Origin: Methanococcoides sp. LMO-2
GTDB lineage: Archaea > Halobacteriota > Methanosarcinia > Methanosarcinales > Methanosarcinaceae
Assembly: GCF_038432375.1 (NCBI RefSeq)
Contig: NZ_JBCAUS010000007.1
Span: 248,001 to 312,000 of the forward strand
Direction of reading: 5' to 3'
DNA length: 64,000 bases
The notes beneath the pieces are model-generated. The model was given only the letters and a program-made list of their open reading frames with translations. It had not been told where the DNA came from and made no database searches. This document shows positions 54,182 to 63,684 of the stretch, piece by piece. Positions within the stretch are counted from its first letter, which is position 1; every line of letters begins with the position of its first letter. A program made the translations under genes and the position numbers.

Positions 54182-56041
54182 TCAATCCTTAACTTTATCA
54201 GCCTTTTTTATGTGCCGCAGGTCGACGGCTATACCTCTAGTGGAGGCGACCATTTCCTTTCCGCTCATCATGGCACGACCTACACCAATTGCTTTGCTAC
54301 CGGTCACAAGCACTTCGTCCCCGGGTCTTATGTTCTCATCAGCTGCAATGACACCAGGTGCAAGCAATGATCCTCTGGGGAGGAAGTCATCGATGGTCAC
54401 GGTGTAGCCTTCGAAACTGTCTGATTCAGCAAGCAGGCGGGTTCCATCGATGGTAAGTGCCAGTGTTCCGTATTGAGGAATAAGGGTGGCTATCTGTTTC
54501 TTATCGCTGAAGACCTGGTGCTTGGGGAATGGTGCCTTTATCTTTGACTTTTCAGGAACAAGCAACTTTCCTGCACCAGGGCCGAACTGGTAGTCCGCAA
54601 TGGCGCGCATAAGGTCGCTTCTTGGCTTGTTCTGCCTGAACTCCCCGTTTGCAACGATGTCTGACAGTGTGTTCTTCAGGTTATCAAGGGATTCACGGGA
54701 GGATACATTGCCTGTGCTCGTGTAGATGATCTCAATTCCAAGTTCCTTTGAGACTATCTCACAGATCTCCCTGTAAGCTTCTTCCACATGGGCTATGATG
54801 TGTGAATATTTGTTCTTTGAAAGGTATTCAGAGAGACATGAGGATACCCACTTGATCTCTTCTGCATCCCAGTATCCGGTCACAACGGTATCATAATGGG
54901 CTGCCGGATATGTGATCTCTATCTCCCTTGGGACAATGCCAAGTGGGGATGTGATAATCACTTCGTGGACGTATCTGCGGTTCTTTCCGAGTGACCTTAT
55001 GAACTTTGCATGGGAGTTGGAGATCGAATATGGTTTTTTGGCAGAGCAGGGCAGCAGGACAAGAATGTCGCTTTCCGGAGGCGTGTATCTTTCCTGCACC
55101 CTCCTGGCAAAACGGACAATCTCAGCTCTTGTCATTGATTCGGAAGTGGTTGCCAGCAACTGGTTGGAGCGGGCAAGGGGCGCATGTTCTTCCATGTAGT
55201 CATACTGGTCATCAGCAAGCCTCAGGAGAGCTGCAAGCCAGGGTTCTGTGCGGCACTGGCCTTCGACATATTCACGCAGGTTGCCTGAGCGTATCCTTTC
55301 CCTTGCAAGTGCTATCTCTGCCTCGAGCATGTTGCAGTTGTGTCTTGTTAATATGTCTGCACGTTCTGCTTTTGGCATTGCCTTGAGTTCTTCCAGCGTG
55401 ATCGGGGCACAGGCATCACACCTGCATGGAAGTTCGGTCATGGAGTCTGTAAAGTAGTTTCCTGATGTGGTAAGATAAACATCATTGTAACCTGACACAA
55501 TGGCGCGGGTGTTGTCCACGATATCGGCACCAAGGTAGATGAGCATGGCAGCATTTGCAGGGGTGCAGAGGTTCGGGACATAGAGGGCAGTATCAGGTGC
55601 CGCGTTCTCCCGTATTTCGATGATCCTTTCCAGGAACTTCCTTGCATTACCATCGAAGGCACCTGCACCTTCCATAACGTAAAGGTCAGCTTTCTTTACA
55701 TCCTGGCCGTGTCGGTAGATGCGTCCCACAGGACCTTCGCATTCAACTTCGGTCTTCTTTGCGATCTTCTCCGCCACATCATCAGGCACATCGGGTGCCA
55801 GGTTCTGGTGTGGCAGGATGATGATGACGTCGTCGCCGGAAACTTCCCGTATCTTCTTTATGTTCTCCATGGCCTCTTCCGTGGAAAGCTCCCACATGGA
55901 ACCGGCATCTGACACAGGGCCTTCCCGGTCTTTAAGTGATGCCGTATCAATTATGTATGGAGTCCTTACAGGTGTTGAAAGGAGAATTTTTCCAATACGG
56001 GCAGCACCATCCCGTTGTTCTACCTCAAAATATGATGTCAT
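54182..56041 (-). CDS. arcS: Archaeosine synthase subunit alpha (TgtA2/ArcS)
   Basis: The 619-residue protein resembles archaeal tRNA-guanine transglycosylase but carries the long archaeosine-synthase layout. An N-terminal TGT-like domain (about 1-230) is followed by a DUF5591 domain (about 280-480, SDILVLLPCSAKKPYSISNSH) and a C-terminal PUA domain (about 540-615, DEVLVTGSKAIGVGRAMMSG). It converts preQ0-modified guanine at position 15 of tRNA to archaeosine. The Asp nucleophile of true TGT is not expected. Confidence 0.9.
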   Translation of the reverse strand: MTSYFEVEQRDGAARIGKILLSTPVRTPYIIDTASLKDREGPVSDAGSMWELSTEEAMENIKKIREVSGDDVIIILPHQNLAPDVPDDVAEKIAKKTEVECEGPVGRIYRHGQDVKKADLYVMEGAGAFDGNARKFLERIIEIRENAAPDTALYVPNLCTPANAAMLIYLGADIVDNTRAIVSGYNDVYLTTSGNYFTDSMTELPCRCDACAPITLEELKAMPKAERADILTRHNCNMLEAEIALARERIRSGNLREYVEGQCRTEPWLAALLRLADDQYDYMEEHAPLARSNQLLATTSESMTRAEIVRFARRVQERYTPPESDILVLLPCSAKKPYSISNSHAKFIRSLGKNRRYVHEVIITSPLGIVPREIEITYPAAHYDTVVTGYWDAEEIKWVSSCLSEYLSKNKYSHIIAHVEEAYREICEIVSKELGIEIIYTSTGNVSSRESLDNLKNTLSDIVANGEFRQNKPRSDLMRAIADYQFGPGAGKLLVPEKSKIKAPFPKHQVFSDKKQIATLIPQYGTLALTIDGTRLLAESDSFEGYTVTIDDFLPRGSLLAPGVIAADENIRPGDEVLVTGSKAIGVGRAMMSGKEMVASTRGIAVDLRHIKKADKVKD

Positions 56042-56137
56042 GTTTCCCTAATATGCTTAAGGTAGATGTAAATCTTTTCTACCGGACCTGCCTGAGATAC
56101 CCAAACGTTTATTTCGAAAAAGGTTGAGGATATATCA

Positions 56138-57508
56138 ATGCTCAAAGAACAGCTGGAAAGGATCGTAGGGGAGAATAATGTCTCAACAAGGTCCTCAGAG
56201 CTTTATTGTTATTCTTTTGATGCCTCCCAGGTAAAAGGGAAAGCTGATGCCGTTGTTCGTCCTCAGAACACTGGGCAGGTGGCAGATATTGTCAGGCTGG
56301 CGGCGGAACTTGGACTGCCTGTGATCGCAAGAGGTGCGGGTTCGGGCCTTTGCGGAGGAGCTGTTCCCGTCAATGGGGGCATTGTGCTCGATATGTTTTC
56401 CATGGACCGTATTGTTGACATCGATATTGATAATCTTCAGGTGACCGTGGAGCCGGGAGTAGTGCATGAGAAACTGAACCAGGCACTATCCCCCTATGGT
56501 TTCTTCTTCCCGCCGGACCCCGGAAGCACTGCCATGTGTACCATTGGCGGGCTCATGGCGAACAACGGAAGTGGCATGCGCTGCGTAAAATACGGGACCA
56601 CAAGGAACTATGTGCTTGACCTTGAGGTGGTCATGGCAGACGGCAAAGTGGTTCGTACAGGTTCAAGAACGCTCAAGACCGCATCAGGATATGACCTGAC
56701 AGACCTTATGATCGGTTCTGAAGGAACACTCGGAATAATCACCCAGGCGATTCTCAGGCTGCATCCGCTTCCCAGGGCACGAAGTGTGATCCTGGCTTCC
56801 TTTGAAACCACAACCCTTGCCGGCAGGGCAGTGGTGAAGATACTTTCAGCAGGGATCATTCCCTCTGCATGTGAGATCCTTGACAGCACTGCAATCGAGA
56901 CCTTAAGAAGATATGATTCTAGTGTGGAGCTTCCTGATGCAGGAGCCATACTGCTGATAGAGGTGGACGGGATGGAGAATGCTGTGAAGGAAGAGGCTGA
57001 GACTGTGGGACAGGTATGTTCTGAACTGGCTTCTGAGATAAGGGTCGCTTCAACTGCAGATGAGAGTGCTCGTTTGTGGAAGGCTCGCAGGCTCGTGGGT
57101 GCTGCCATATCCAGGATCGATCCGAAACGCTCCCGTGTATATGTGGGAGAGGACATTGGGGTTCCTATCAAGGAGCTTCCCGGAATGCTTGAATACGTCC
57201 GCTCGCTTTCAGAGGAGTTCGCTATCCCGATAATGACATACGGGCACATCGGTGACGGTAACCTCCACACCGGCATGACCATGGATATGCTGGATGAGAA
57301 GGGAATGGAGACCGTCAATACTGTGGCTGACAGGATATACAGGCATGCCATCAAGCTTGGCGGTACGGTGAGTGCCGAACATGGCGTTGGAAAGGCACGC
57401 GAGAGTTACATGGAGCTGGAACACCCCACATCGATGGTCGTGATGAGGACGATCAAGAAGGCGCTTGATCCCCAGGGGATACTGAATCCGGGTAAAATGG
57501 GGCTGTGA
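56138..57508 (+). CDS. FAD-linked oxidase (GlcD/D-lactate dehydrogenase type)
   Basis: The 456-residue flavoprotein has the FAD_binding_4 motif PVIARGAGSGLCGGAVPVNGG near residue 70, the PPDPGSTAMCTIGGLMANN block and the C-terminal oxidase domain ending in DPQGILNPGKM. It overlaps the Fe-S subunit gene region by a few bases, and together they form a glycolate or lactate-type dehydrogenase feeding electrons to the chain. The physiological substrate in a methanogen is uncertain. Confidence 0.9.
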   Translation: MLKEQLERIVGENNVSTRSSELYCYSFDASQVKGKADAVVRPQNTGQVADIVRLAAELGLPVIARGAGSGLCGGAVPVNGGIVLDMFSMDRIVDIDIDNLQVTVEPGVVHEKLNQALSPYGFFFPPDPGSTAMCTIGGLMANNGSGMRCVKYGTTRNYVLDLEVVMADGKVVRTGSRTLKTASGYDLTDLMIGSEGTLGIITQAILRLHPLPRARSVILASFETTTLAGRAVVKILSAGIIPSACEILDSTAIETLRRYDSSVELPDAGAILLIEVDGMENAVKEEAETVGQVCSELASEIRVASTADESARLWKARRLVGAAISRIDPKRSRVYVGEDIGVPIKELPGMLEYVRSLSEEFAIPIMTYGHIGDGNLHTGMTMDMLDEKGMETVNTVADRIYRHAIKLGGTVSAEHGVGKARESYMELEHPTSMVVMRTIKKALDPQGILNPGKMGL

Positions 57509-57510
57509 CC

Positions 57511-58575
57511 ATGGAAGAAGAGCAGTTAAGGTCAATACTCAAATGTGTGCGTTGTGGAACGTGCCGCTCGGTCTGTCCGATATTTGAAGAGCTCGGCTGG
57601 GAATCATATAGTACCAGGGGCCGCATGATGATCGCAAAGGGGATCTCTGAGGGCATGGACCTTGATGAGAGCATAATTGATTGTATCAATACCTGTACCA
57701 CCTGCGGTATCTGCGAAGAGATGTGCCCTGCAGGAGCAAGTCCACCCGACGTCTTTGAAAGGATACGGCATGATATTGTAGAAATGGGTAAGGAAACAAA
57801 GGCCCAGAAGGAACTACGCGAGAACACGCTTTCCACAGGTAACCCGATGAAGGAGAAGGGTTCCAGACTTGGCTGGCTCAGGGAGATGCGCGATATTCCT
57901 GATCATGCCGGGAATGTGTACTTTGTTGGTTGCCTTGGATATTATCGTTATCAAGAAACGGTTCTTAAGACCTATGACCTGATCAGCGGGCTTGATGTTA
58001 CAGTACTTGCTGACGAGGTATGTTGCGGCTCCCCACTCCTGCGAACAGGGTCGGATGCAGGTGAGCTGATAGAACACAATGTCAGGCAGATGGAATCGGC
58101 AGGTGTACACACCATAATAGCAAGTTGTGCAGGCTGTTACAATGTCCTGAAAAATGAATATCCTGAAAGGTTCAGGGTTGTTCATATTACGGAATTTCTG
58201 GCGGAGAACCTGGACAAATTAGAGCTTAACAGGCTTGATGTTACTGCAACCTATCATGACCCCTGCCACCTTGGAAGGGCGAACAGGATATTTGATGCTC
58301 CGAGAGAGCTCATCTCTGCTGTCTGTGAGCTTAAGGAAATGAAGACCTCCAGAGAGAATGCAAGATGCTGTGGTGGTGGCGGAGGTGTCCGAAAAGGATA
58401 CCCTGAGCTCTCAAGGGCACTAACTGAAAAAAGAGTCGAAGAGGTTCCTGAAGGCGTGGATTACATTGTAACGTGCTGCCCGCTATGTCGCACAAATATG
58501 GAACCATTCTCTAAGGTTCCGGTGATCGATCTTCTGGACCTTCTGGCAATGGCCGGAAAAGTGGACAAAGAGTAA
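57511..58575 (+). CDS. GlcF-like iron-sulfur heterodisulfide-reductase-type subunit
   Basis: From the ATG at 57511 the 354-residue protein has two 4Fe-4S motifs, CVRCGTCRSVCPIFEE near residue 11 and CTTCGICEEMCP near residue 57. Two CCG cysteine domains follow (CCGSPLLRTG and CCGGGGGVRKGYPELSRAL). This is the HdrD/GlcF electron-transfer layout. It starts 2 bases after the stop of the FAD subunit, so the two are translationally coupled. Confidence 0.92.
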   Translation: MEEEQLRSILKCVRCGTCRSVCPIFEELGWESYSTRGRMMIAKGISEGMDLDESIIDCINTCTTCGICEEMCPAGASPPDVFERIRHDIVEMGKETKAQKELRENTLSTGNPMKEKGSRLGWLREMRDIPDHAGNVYFVGCLGYYRYQETVLKTYDLISGLDVTVLADEVCCGSPLLRTGSDAGELIEHNVRQMESAGVHTIIASCAGCYNVLKNEYPERFRVVHITEFLAENLDKLELNRLDVTATYHDPCHLGRANRIFDAPRELISAVCELKEMKTSRENARCCGGGGGVRKGYPELSRALTEKRVEEVPEGVDYIVTCCPLCRTNMEPFSKVPVIDLLDLLAMAGKVDKE

Positions 58576-58671
58576 AAAAAGGAAAAAATATTTGAAGCGG
58601 TAGCCTGAATCATCAGGCCTTATCTCTTATTCGATATGAGAACCAGTGGATTAATATTTTGCTTTATTCGC

Positions 58672-60201
58672 TTATATTTTCCCGTTCTCCTCATATACTG
58701 GCAACCGAACATGGATCTCAGTCCCACTATCTTTTCCTGAATCGATTCCCATTTCACCTTTGTGTGCATTTATGATCTTCTTACAGATGACCAATCCATA
58801 ATCCCGGTTGGTGCAGCAGATGTTCTCTCCAGTGGAACCTTCGGGAAGGTCTGTACAGAACTGTGAAAGGATGTCGTTGGGGATCCCCGGGCCAGTGTCC
58901 TCTACAATGATATGCACGACCCCTTTGTCCTCAGAGGCTGACAGCGATACGTTTCCTCCTGCAGGAGTGAACTTTATGGCATTGTCAAGCAGGTGTGCCA
59001 TAACGGATTCGATATATTTGTTGTTGCCTTTGACTATTGGCAATTTGGCAGGTATCTCTTTTTTGAACTTGATCTTTTTGTGCTCGATGTCTGTTTGCAT
59101 GTCGCTGATAACGTTCTCCATGATATCCTTCAGGTCCATCAGGCTGAACGTGTACCTTATGGTCTCGTTCTGCATGTCGCTGACATAGAACAGGGATTCG
59201 ATCAGATGACGAAGACGCTCCGAGTTGCGGACAACCGTTTTCATGGTCTTCTTCTGATGTTCGTTCAATTCACCCAGACGCTCATTGTAAAGAAGTTCGC
59301 TAAATCCTTTTATCGATATCAGAGGAGTCCTGAGTTCGTGGTTGATGTTTGCCAGGAACTCATCTTTCATCTTATGGGAGAGACGAAGTTTTTCATTTGC
59401 ATCTGCGAGATCCTTTTCCGTGTTCATCCTTTCAGTATTGTCTTCTCCTGAACGGATTATTCCAATGGGTTCTCCTTCTTCATCCTTGAGGATCACATCA
59501 TGCCAGAGGACAAGCCTTTTTTCTGTAGTTCCATCGCTGTTCCTTGTCAGTAGCGGAAGTTCCTGGTATTCAGGGGTTTCCAGTTTGCCTTCCAGTATCC
59601 GGAACAGTTCCTTTTCCTGTGTTTCTTTTGTATCTTCAGGGAAGAAATCTGTCAGGCTTTTTCCTATAAGTTCCTCTTTCTTCCATCCCAGAAGGTTACA
59701 GGTCTTGATATTGGCAAAGGTGATCCTGGCATCCCTGTCAAGGATCATTATGATAGAGCCGATAACGTCAAGGTACTGGCAGGCCTGGTTACGCTCTTTG
59801 ATAACCTTGTCCTGCAGGCGCTTGATCTTCAGCAAAGCTCTCACACGGGTGGAGAGCTCAAGACCGTTTGCAGGCCTGTTAATGAAATCATCAGCTCCTT
59901 CTTCAAGGCTCTTTATTTTCTCAGCCCTCTCATCGGTACCGGTGACAATAACTATTGGGACACGTTTTGTCCTTTCGTCGCTCTTCAATGTCCTGCACAT
60001 CTCATGAGCAGCAATATCTGCGATCTTGTTATCGAGCAGGATAAGGTCTGTTCCCTCATCAATGGCCTTTGCAAGCCCTTCCTTACCTGAATATGATCTG
60101 GAAACGTCATAGTCAGAGATAAGAACGGATCCCATGGTATCGATATCGGCATCCTCGTTGCCGATGAGGAGTATTCTTGACCTTTCTTTCTGGTTCATTG
60201 C
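58672..60201 (-). CDS. Hybrid sensor: receiver-PAS-histidine kinase
   Basis: I start at the ATG at 60201, since GGAGAAAGC lies just before it; a TTG ten codons upstream has no such site. The 509-residue soluble protein begins with a receiver domain (about 1-120, TDLILLDNKIAD). A PAS domain (about 140-260, DVIGSIIMILDRDARITFAN) and a HisKA/HATPase kinase (about 275-505, phosphoacceptor in NINHELRTPL) follow. A receiver in front of the kinase in a cytoplasmic protein is common in Methanosarcinales. Confidence 0.92.
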   Translation of the reverse strand, partial: AMNQKERSRILLIGNEDADIDTMGSVLISDYDVSRSYSGKEGLAKAIDEGTDLILLDNKIADIAAHEMCRTLKSDERTKRVPIVIVTGTDERAEKIKSLEEGADDFINRPANGLELSTRVRALLKIKRLQDKVIKERNQACQYLDVIGSIIMILDRDARITFANIKTCNLLGWKKEELIGKSLTDFFPEDTKETQEKELFRILEGKLETPEYQELPLLTRNSDGTTEKRLVLWHDVILKDEEGEPIGIIRSGEDNTERMNTEKDLADANEKLRLSHKMKDEFLANINHELRTPLISIKGFSELLYNERLGELNEHQKKTMKTVVRNSERLRHLIESLFYVSDMQNETIRYTFSLMDLKDIMENVISDMQTDIEHKKIKFKKEIPAKLPIVKGNNKYIESVMAHLLDNAIKFTPAGGNVSLSASEDKGVVHIIVEDTGPGIPNDILSQFCTDLPEGSTGENICCTNRDYGLVICKKIINAHKGEMGIDSGKDSGTEIHVRLPVYEENGKI

Positions 60202-60356
60202 TTTCTCCGTTGGAATGTGGCCGATCCTCAAAAGATAATGGGAACGAAATTTTGGAGTACGCTACACATTTACAATGTTTTAATTATCAGTAGCGTACTT
60301 TTACTATTTGCCTGTACTATCTGGTATTACCGATAAATCTTATGTTATAAAATCTT

Positions 60357-62228
60357 TCATCTTTTCCTGTGTAATGAGGGGCTCTTCCCTTTTCTTGGAA
60401 TAAGGCAGTTCCATGAGTTTCCTATAAGATCCTCACGTCCTGCCTGTTTGAGGCCTTCGTATACAAGAGAGTGATTGCGAGGTTCACGGTAGTGCATCAT
60501 TGCACGCTGTATGTTCTTTTCCCTTCTTGAGGTGGCAACATATACTTTTTCCCCTGTGAAGGGGTCAAGTCCTGTATGGAACATACAAGTGGCTGCTGTC
60601 ATAGGTGTTGGTGTGAAGTCCTGCACCTGTTCGGTATACCTGTTCGTTTCCTTGATGTATTCCGCCAGCTCTATCATATCGTCCATGGTGCAGGCAGGGT
60701 GTCCCGACATAAGGAACGTTACGAGATACTGGTCCTTGTGAAGCTTTTTGTTGGTCTTGTCAAAGAGCTCGGCGAAATCCTCGAATACTTTCCTTCCGGG
60801 CTTTTTCATGCAGTCGGTGACCTCTTTTGAAAAATGCTCGGGAGCTATCTTCAGCTGGCCGCTGACGTGATGTTCACATAGCTCTTCCACATATTCAGGG
60901 TCAAGGAGGGCAAGGTCGTAGCGCACTCCATAGCTTACAAAGACGTTCTTTACTTCCGGGATCTCACGGAGGTGGCGCAGCATCTCTATGTTCTCCTTGT
61001 GGGAAGTGTCCATTGAGGGGCAGGGTTCAGGATACAGGCAGAGCTTGTCCTTGCATGCACCGCTCTTTTCCCATTTCTTGCATTTCATGGCGTACATGTT
61101 GGCACTTGGTCCACCGACACCTATTATATTGCCTTTGAAACCTCTGAGTTCCGTAAACAGGTGTGCTTCCCGAACAATGGAATCGATGCTGCGGCTTGTG
61201 ATGGTACGTCCCTGATGCTGTGTTATGGCGCAGAAAGAGCAGCTTCCAAAGCAGCCCCTGTGAGTGGTAATGGAAAATTTGACGGTTTCCAGTGCAGGCA
61301 CCCTTTCCCTGTAGGAGGGATGATCCTCTCTTGTGTAGGGCAGCTCATAGACATGGTCAAGTTCTTCCTGTGAAAGCTGTCTCATCGGGGGATTCTGTAT
61401 TATCGTTGTTTTCGGATGGGGCTGTACCAGTGCGATACCCCTTACAGGGTCCTGCTGCTCATACATGAGCTTGAATGCATCTGCGTAGAGCTTTTTGTCT
61501 GATGAAACATCTTTGTAGGAGGGAAGTTCCACGTAAGGAAAAGTGCTGTCCGCATTTTCCTTCATTTCCTTCCACTTCTTCACTTCCAGCTTCCAGGCAG
61601 TGCCTGCGATATTCCTGATATCGGAGATGTCCTCGCCTGCGTCAAGCCTGCGTGCGATATCTGTGGTCTGCAGCTCCCCCATCCCGTAGACCAGCAGGTC
61701 CGCAGGCGCATCTGCAAGTATGGACTGTCTTACTTTGCCTGACCAGTAGTCATATTCTGCAAAGCGGCGAAGGGATGCCTCAATTCCTCCGATCACGATG
61801 GGCACTTCAGGGTAGGCTTCCTTGAGTCTGTTGGAGTAGACAACTGTTGCGCGGTTAGGACGCAGTCCGGTCTGGCCGCCCGGGGAGTACATATCCTTTG
61901 GCCTGGGTTTGAGTGCAGGGGTGTAATTGCTCACCATGGAATCGGTGTTCCCTGCAGTTACTGCAAAAAAGAGGCGTGGCCTGCCAAGTTTCATGAAGTC
62001 TTCTGTGTTGTCCCATTTTGGCTGGGCGATTATCCCGACCTTAAAGCCGGCATCTTCGAGGACACGACCTATAATGGTTGCACCAAAACCGGGGTGGTCT
62101 ACGTATGCGTCCCCGGTGATAATGATAATATCGAGTTCGTCCCATCCGCGCCTTTTGCATTCCCTGCGGTCCATTGGCAGGAATTTTGATGCATCAGGGC
62201 CTTTTTGTTTCCGTTTTTTTCCTGACAT
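60357..62228 (-). CDS. YgiQ family radical SAM protein
   Basis: The 623-residue protein has the UPF0313/YgiQ N-terminal region (WDELDIIIITGDAYVDHPGFG) and a radical SAM motif CFGSCSFCAIT (Cys-x3-Cys-x2-Cys) near residue 330. A YgiQ C-terminal region with QVQDFTPTPMTAATCMFHTG follows. The reaction is unknown, though the Fe-S cluster and SAM use are clear. The start ATG is preceded by a short spacer from the MBL-fold gene (12 bases apart). Confidence 0.92.
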   Translation of the reverse strand: MSGKKRKQKGPDASKFLPMDRRECKRRGWDELDIIIITGDAYVDHPGFGATIIGRVLEDAGFKVGIIAQPKWDNTEDFMKLGRPRLFFAVTAGNTDSMVSNYTPALKPRPKDMYSPGGQTGLRPNRATVVYSNRLKEAYPEVPIVIGGIEASLRRFAEYDYWSGKVRQSILADAPADLLVYGMGELQTTDIARRLDAGEDISDIRNIAGTAWKLEVKKWKEMKENADSTFPYVELPSYKDVSSDKKLYADAFKLMYEQQDPVRGIALVQPHPKTTIIQNPPMRQLSQEELDHVYELPYTREDHPSYRERVPALETVKFSITTHRGCFGSCSFCAITQHQGRTITSRSIDSIVREAHLFTELRGFKGNIIGVGGPSANMYAMKCKKWEKSGACKDKLCLYPEPCPSMDTSHKENIEMLRHLREIPEVKNVFVSYGVRYDLALLDPEYVEELCEHHVSGQLKIAPEHFSKEVTDCMKKPGRKVFEDFAELFDKTNKKLHKDQYLVTFLMSGHPACTMDDMIELAEYIKETNRYTEQVQDFTPTPMTAATCMFHTGLDPFTGEKVYVATSRREKNIQRAMMHYREPRNHSLVYEGLKQAGREDLIGNSWNCLIPRKGKSPSLHRKR

Positions 62229-62239
62229 GTTCTTTCCTG

Positions 62240-62875
62240 TTAGCGGAATGATCTTGACATCTGTAGTGACAGCCGTATCTGCCTGTTCGCGTCATCACTG
62301 GTTACCGGTCCGTGTCCGGGGTAGATGGTGATAACATCAAGTTCGGTGAGCTTTTCGATGGATGCCGAAAGGTCTTCCATTGAGCCTCCGGCAAAGTCGG
62401 TACGTCCGATCCCGCCGTTAGGGAACACGGTGTCACCTGAGAAAAGCCCTTTGGAATAAGGCTCGTAGAGGCTGATGCCACCAGGTGTGTGGCCCGGGGT
62501 GTGGATTACCTGCAGGGCTTCTACATCATCGATCTTTACGATGTCTCCGTCCTCGTAAAGAATATCTGGCTCAAAGTTCGGTGCCGGGGCTGAGAACAGC
62601 ATGGATGCGCTTGTTTCTTCACTTTTCAAAGATGCGGCATCGTCCTTGTGTATGGCTATGGGTGCGTCACAGAGCTCAGCCACAGGTTTTGCAGCTGCAC
62701 TATGGTCGAAATGGCCATGGGTGAGGATTATCAGTTCTATGTTGGCAGGGTCTGTTAACTCCTCAAGCTTTTCGATAAGCCTGTTCGTATCCATTCCGGG
62801 GTCGATGAGTATCTTTTCATTGATAAGGTATGAATTGGATGCATATGGGGAAGTGTTGATCCTCTGGACTTTCAT
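62240..62875 (-). CDS. MBL-fold metallo-hydrolase (glyoxalase II type)
   Basis: The 211-residue protein has the metallo-beta-lactamase motif THGHFDHSAA near residue 52, then VIHTPGHTPGG near residue 118, FSGDTVFPNGGIG and a C-terminal YPGHGPVT motif. It is probably a thioester hydrolase. It lies upstream of the YgiQ gene on the minus strand in a likely operon. Confidence 0.9.
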   Translation of the reverse strand: MKVQRINTSPYASNSYLINEKILIDPGMDTNRLIEKLEELTDPANIELIILTHGHFDHSAAAKPVAELCDAPIAIHKDDAASLKSEETSASMLFSAPAPNFEPDILYEDGDIVKIDDVEALQVIHTPGHTPGGISLYEPYSKGLFSGDTVFPNGGIGRTDFAGGSMEDLSASIEKLTELDVITIYPGHGPVTSDDANRQIRLSLQMSRSFR

Positions 62876-62923
62876 TATGTGTCTCCTTTGATGTATTTGC
62901 CTTATTTATCTGTTTGATCTCTC

Positions 62924-63679
62924 TTAAAGGTCAAATACACTTCTTGTATTTTTAAGGGTTGCCTTTGCAACTTTGTCTTCTTCCATTCCCTGTGCTTCCG
63001 CGATCACCGGCAACGTGTCGCGGACAAATGCCGGTTCATTACGTCCTTTCCTTGGAGACAGGTAGGGGCTGTCGGTCTCGATCAGTATCCTGTCCAGCGG
63101 GACGTTTTCAGCTATGGACCTGTGGTGTTCCGAAAAACATACGATGGTTGGAATTGAGATGTAGTATCCGGCATCTGTTATCATGGCAGCGGTATCCACG
63201 GAGCCGCCGTAGCAGTGGAAGATGACCTTGTCGAGGTTCCGGACCATGGCAAAACAATCTTCTTCGGCCTCCCTTCCATGGATGACAAGGGGCTTGTCGT
63301 AGCTTTCTGCTATTTCAATAACCTTTTGGAAGTACTCTTTCTGGTGTTCCCTCTCCCTGTCCTCTTTATAATAGTGGTAATCAAGACCTGCTTCACCAAT
63401 GCCAACACTCTCCGCAGCGTGCTGTTCAAGCTGGAGAAGAATCTCGTCGGCAACCTCATTACCGTAATGGGAAACAACAAGCGGGCTAAGGCCTATTGTA
63501 GGATGAATAAAATCGTATTGTTTTGCAAGTGCGAGTGTTGAGGTGTTGGTCTTCAGGTCGATACCTGAATTGACCATTTCAACAACACCCGAATTGCGTG
63601 CTCTTTCAATTACTTCATCACGGTCACGGTTGAATTTTGGAAAATCCAGGTGACAGTGCGAATCGATGACCTCTTGCAT
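62924..63679 (-). CDS. TatD family metal-dependent hydrolase
   Basis: The 251-residue TIM-barrel enzyme has the metal site SHCHLDFPKF (His7 and His9), a GEAGLDYHYY block near residue 93, VIHGREAEED near residue 132, and the ETDSPYLSPRKGRNEP motif near residue 205. Family members are 3'-5' DNA or RNA exonucleases in DNA repair or decay. It is 5 bases upstream of nothing on its strand; the LeuA-family gene ends 5 bases before it. Confidence 0.92.
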   Translation of the reverse strand: MQEVIDSHCHLDFPKFNRDRDEVIERARNSGVVEMVNSGIDLKTNTSTLALAKQYDFIHPTIGLSPLVVSHYGNEVADEILLQLEQHAAESVGIGEAGLDYHYYKEDREREHQKEYFQKVIEIAESYDKPLVIHGREAEEDCFAMVRNLDKVIFHCYGGSVDTAAMITDAGYYISIPTIVCFSEHHRSIAENVPLDRILIETDSPYLSPRKGRNEPAFVRDTLPVIAEAQGMEEDKVAKATLKNTRSVFDL

Positions 63680-63684
63680 GCCCC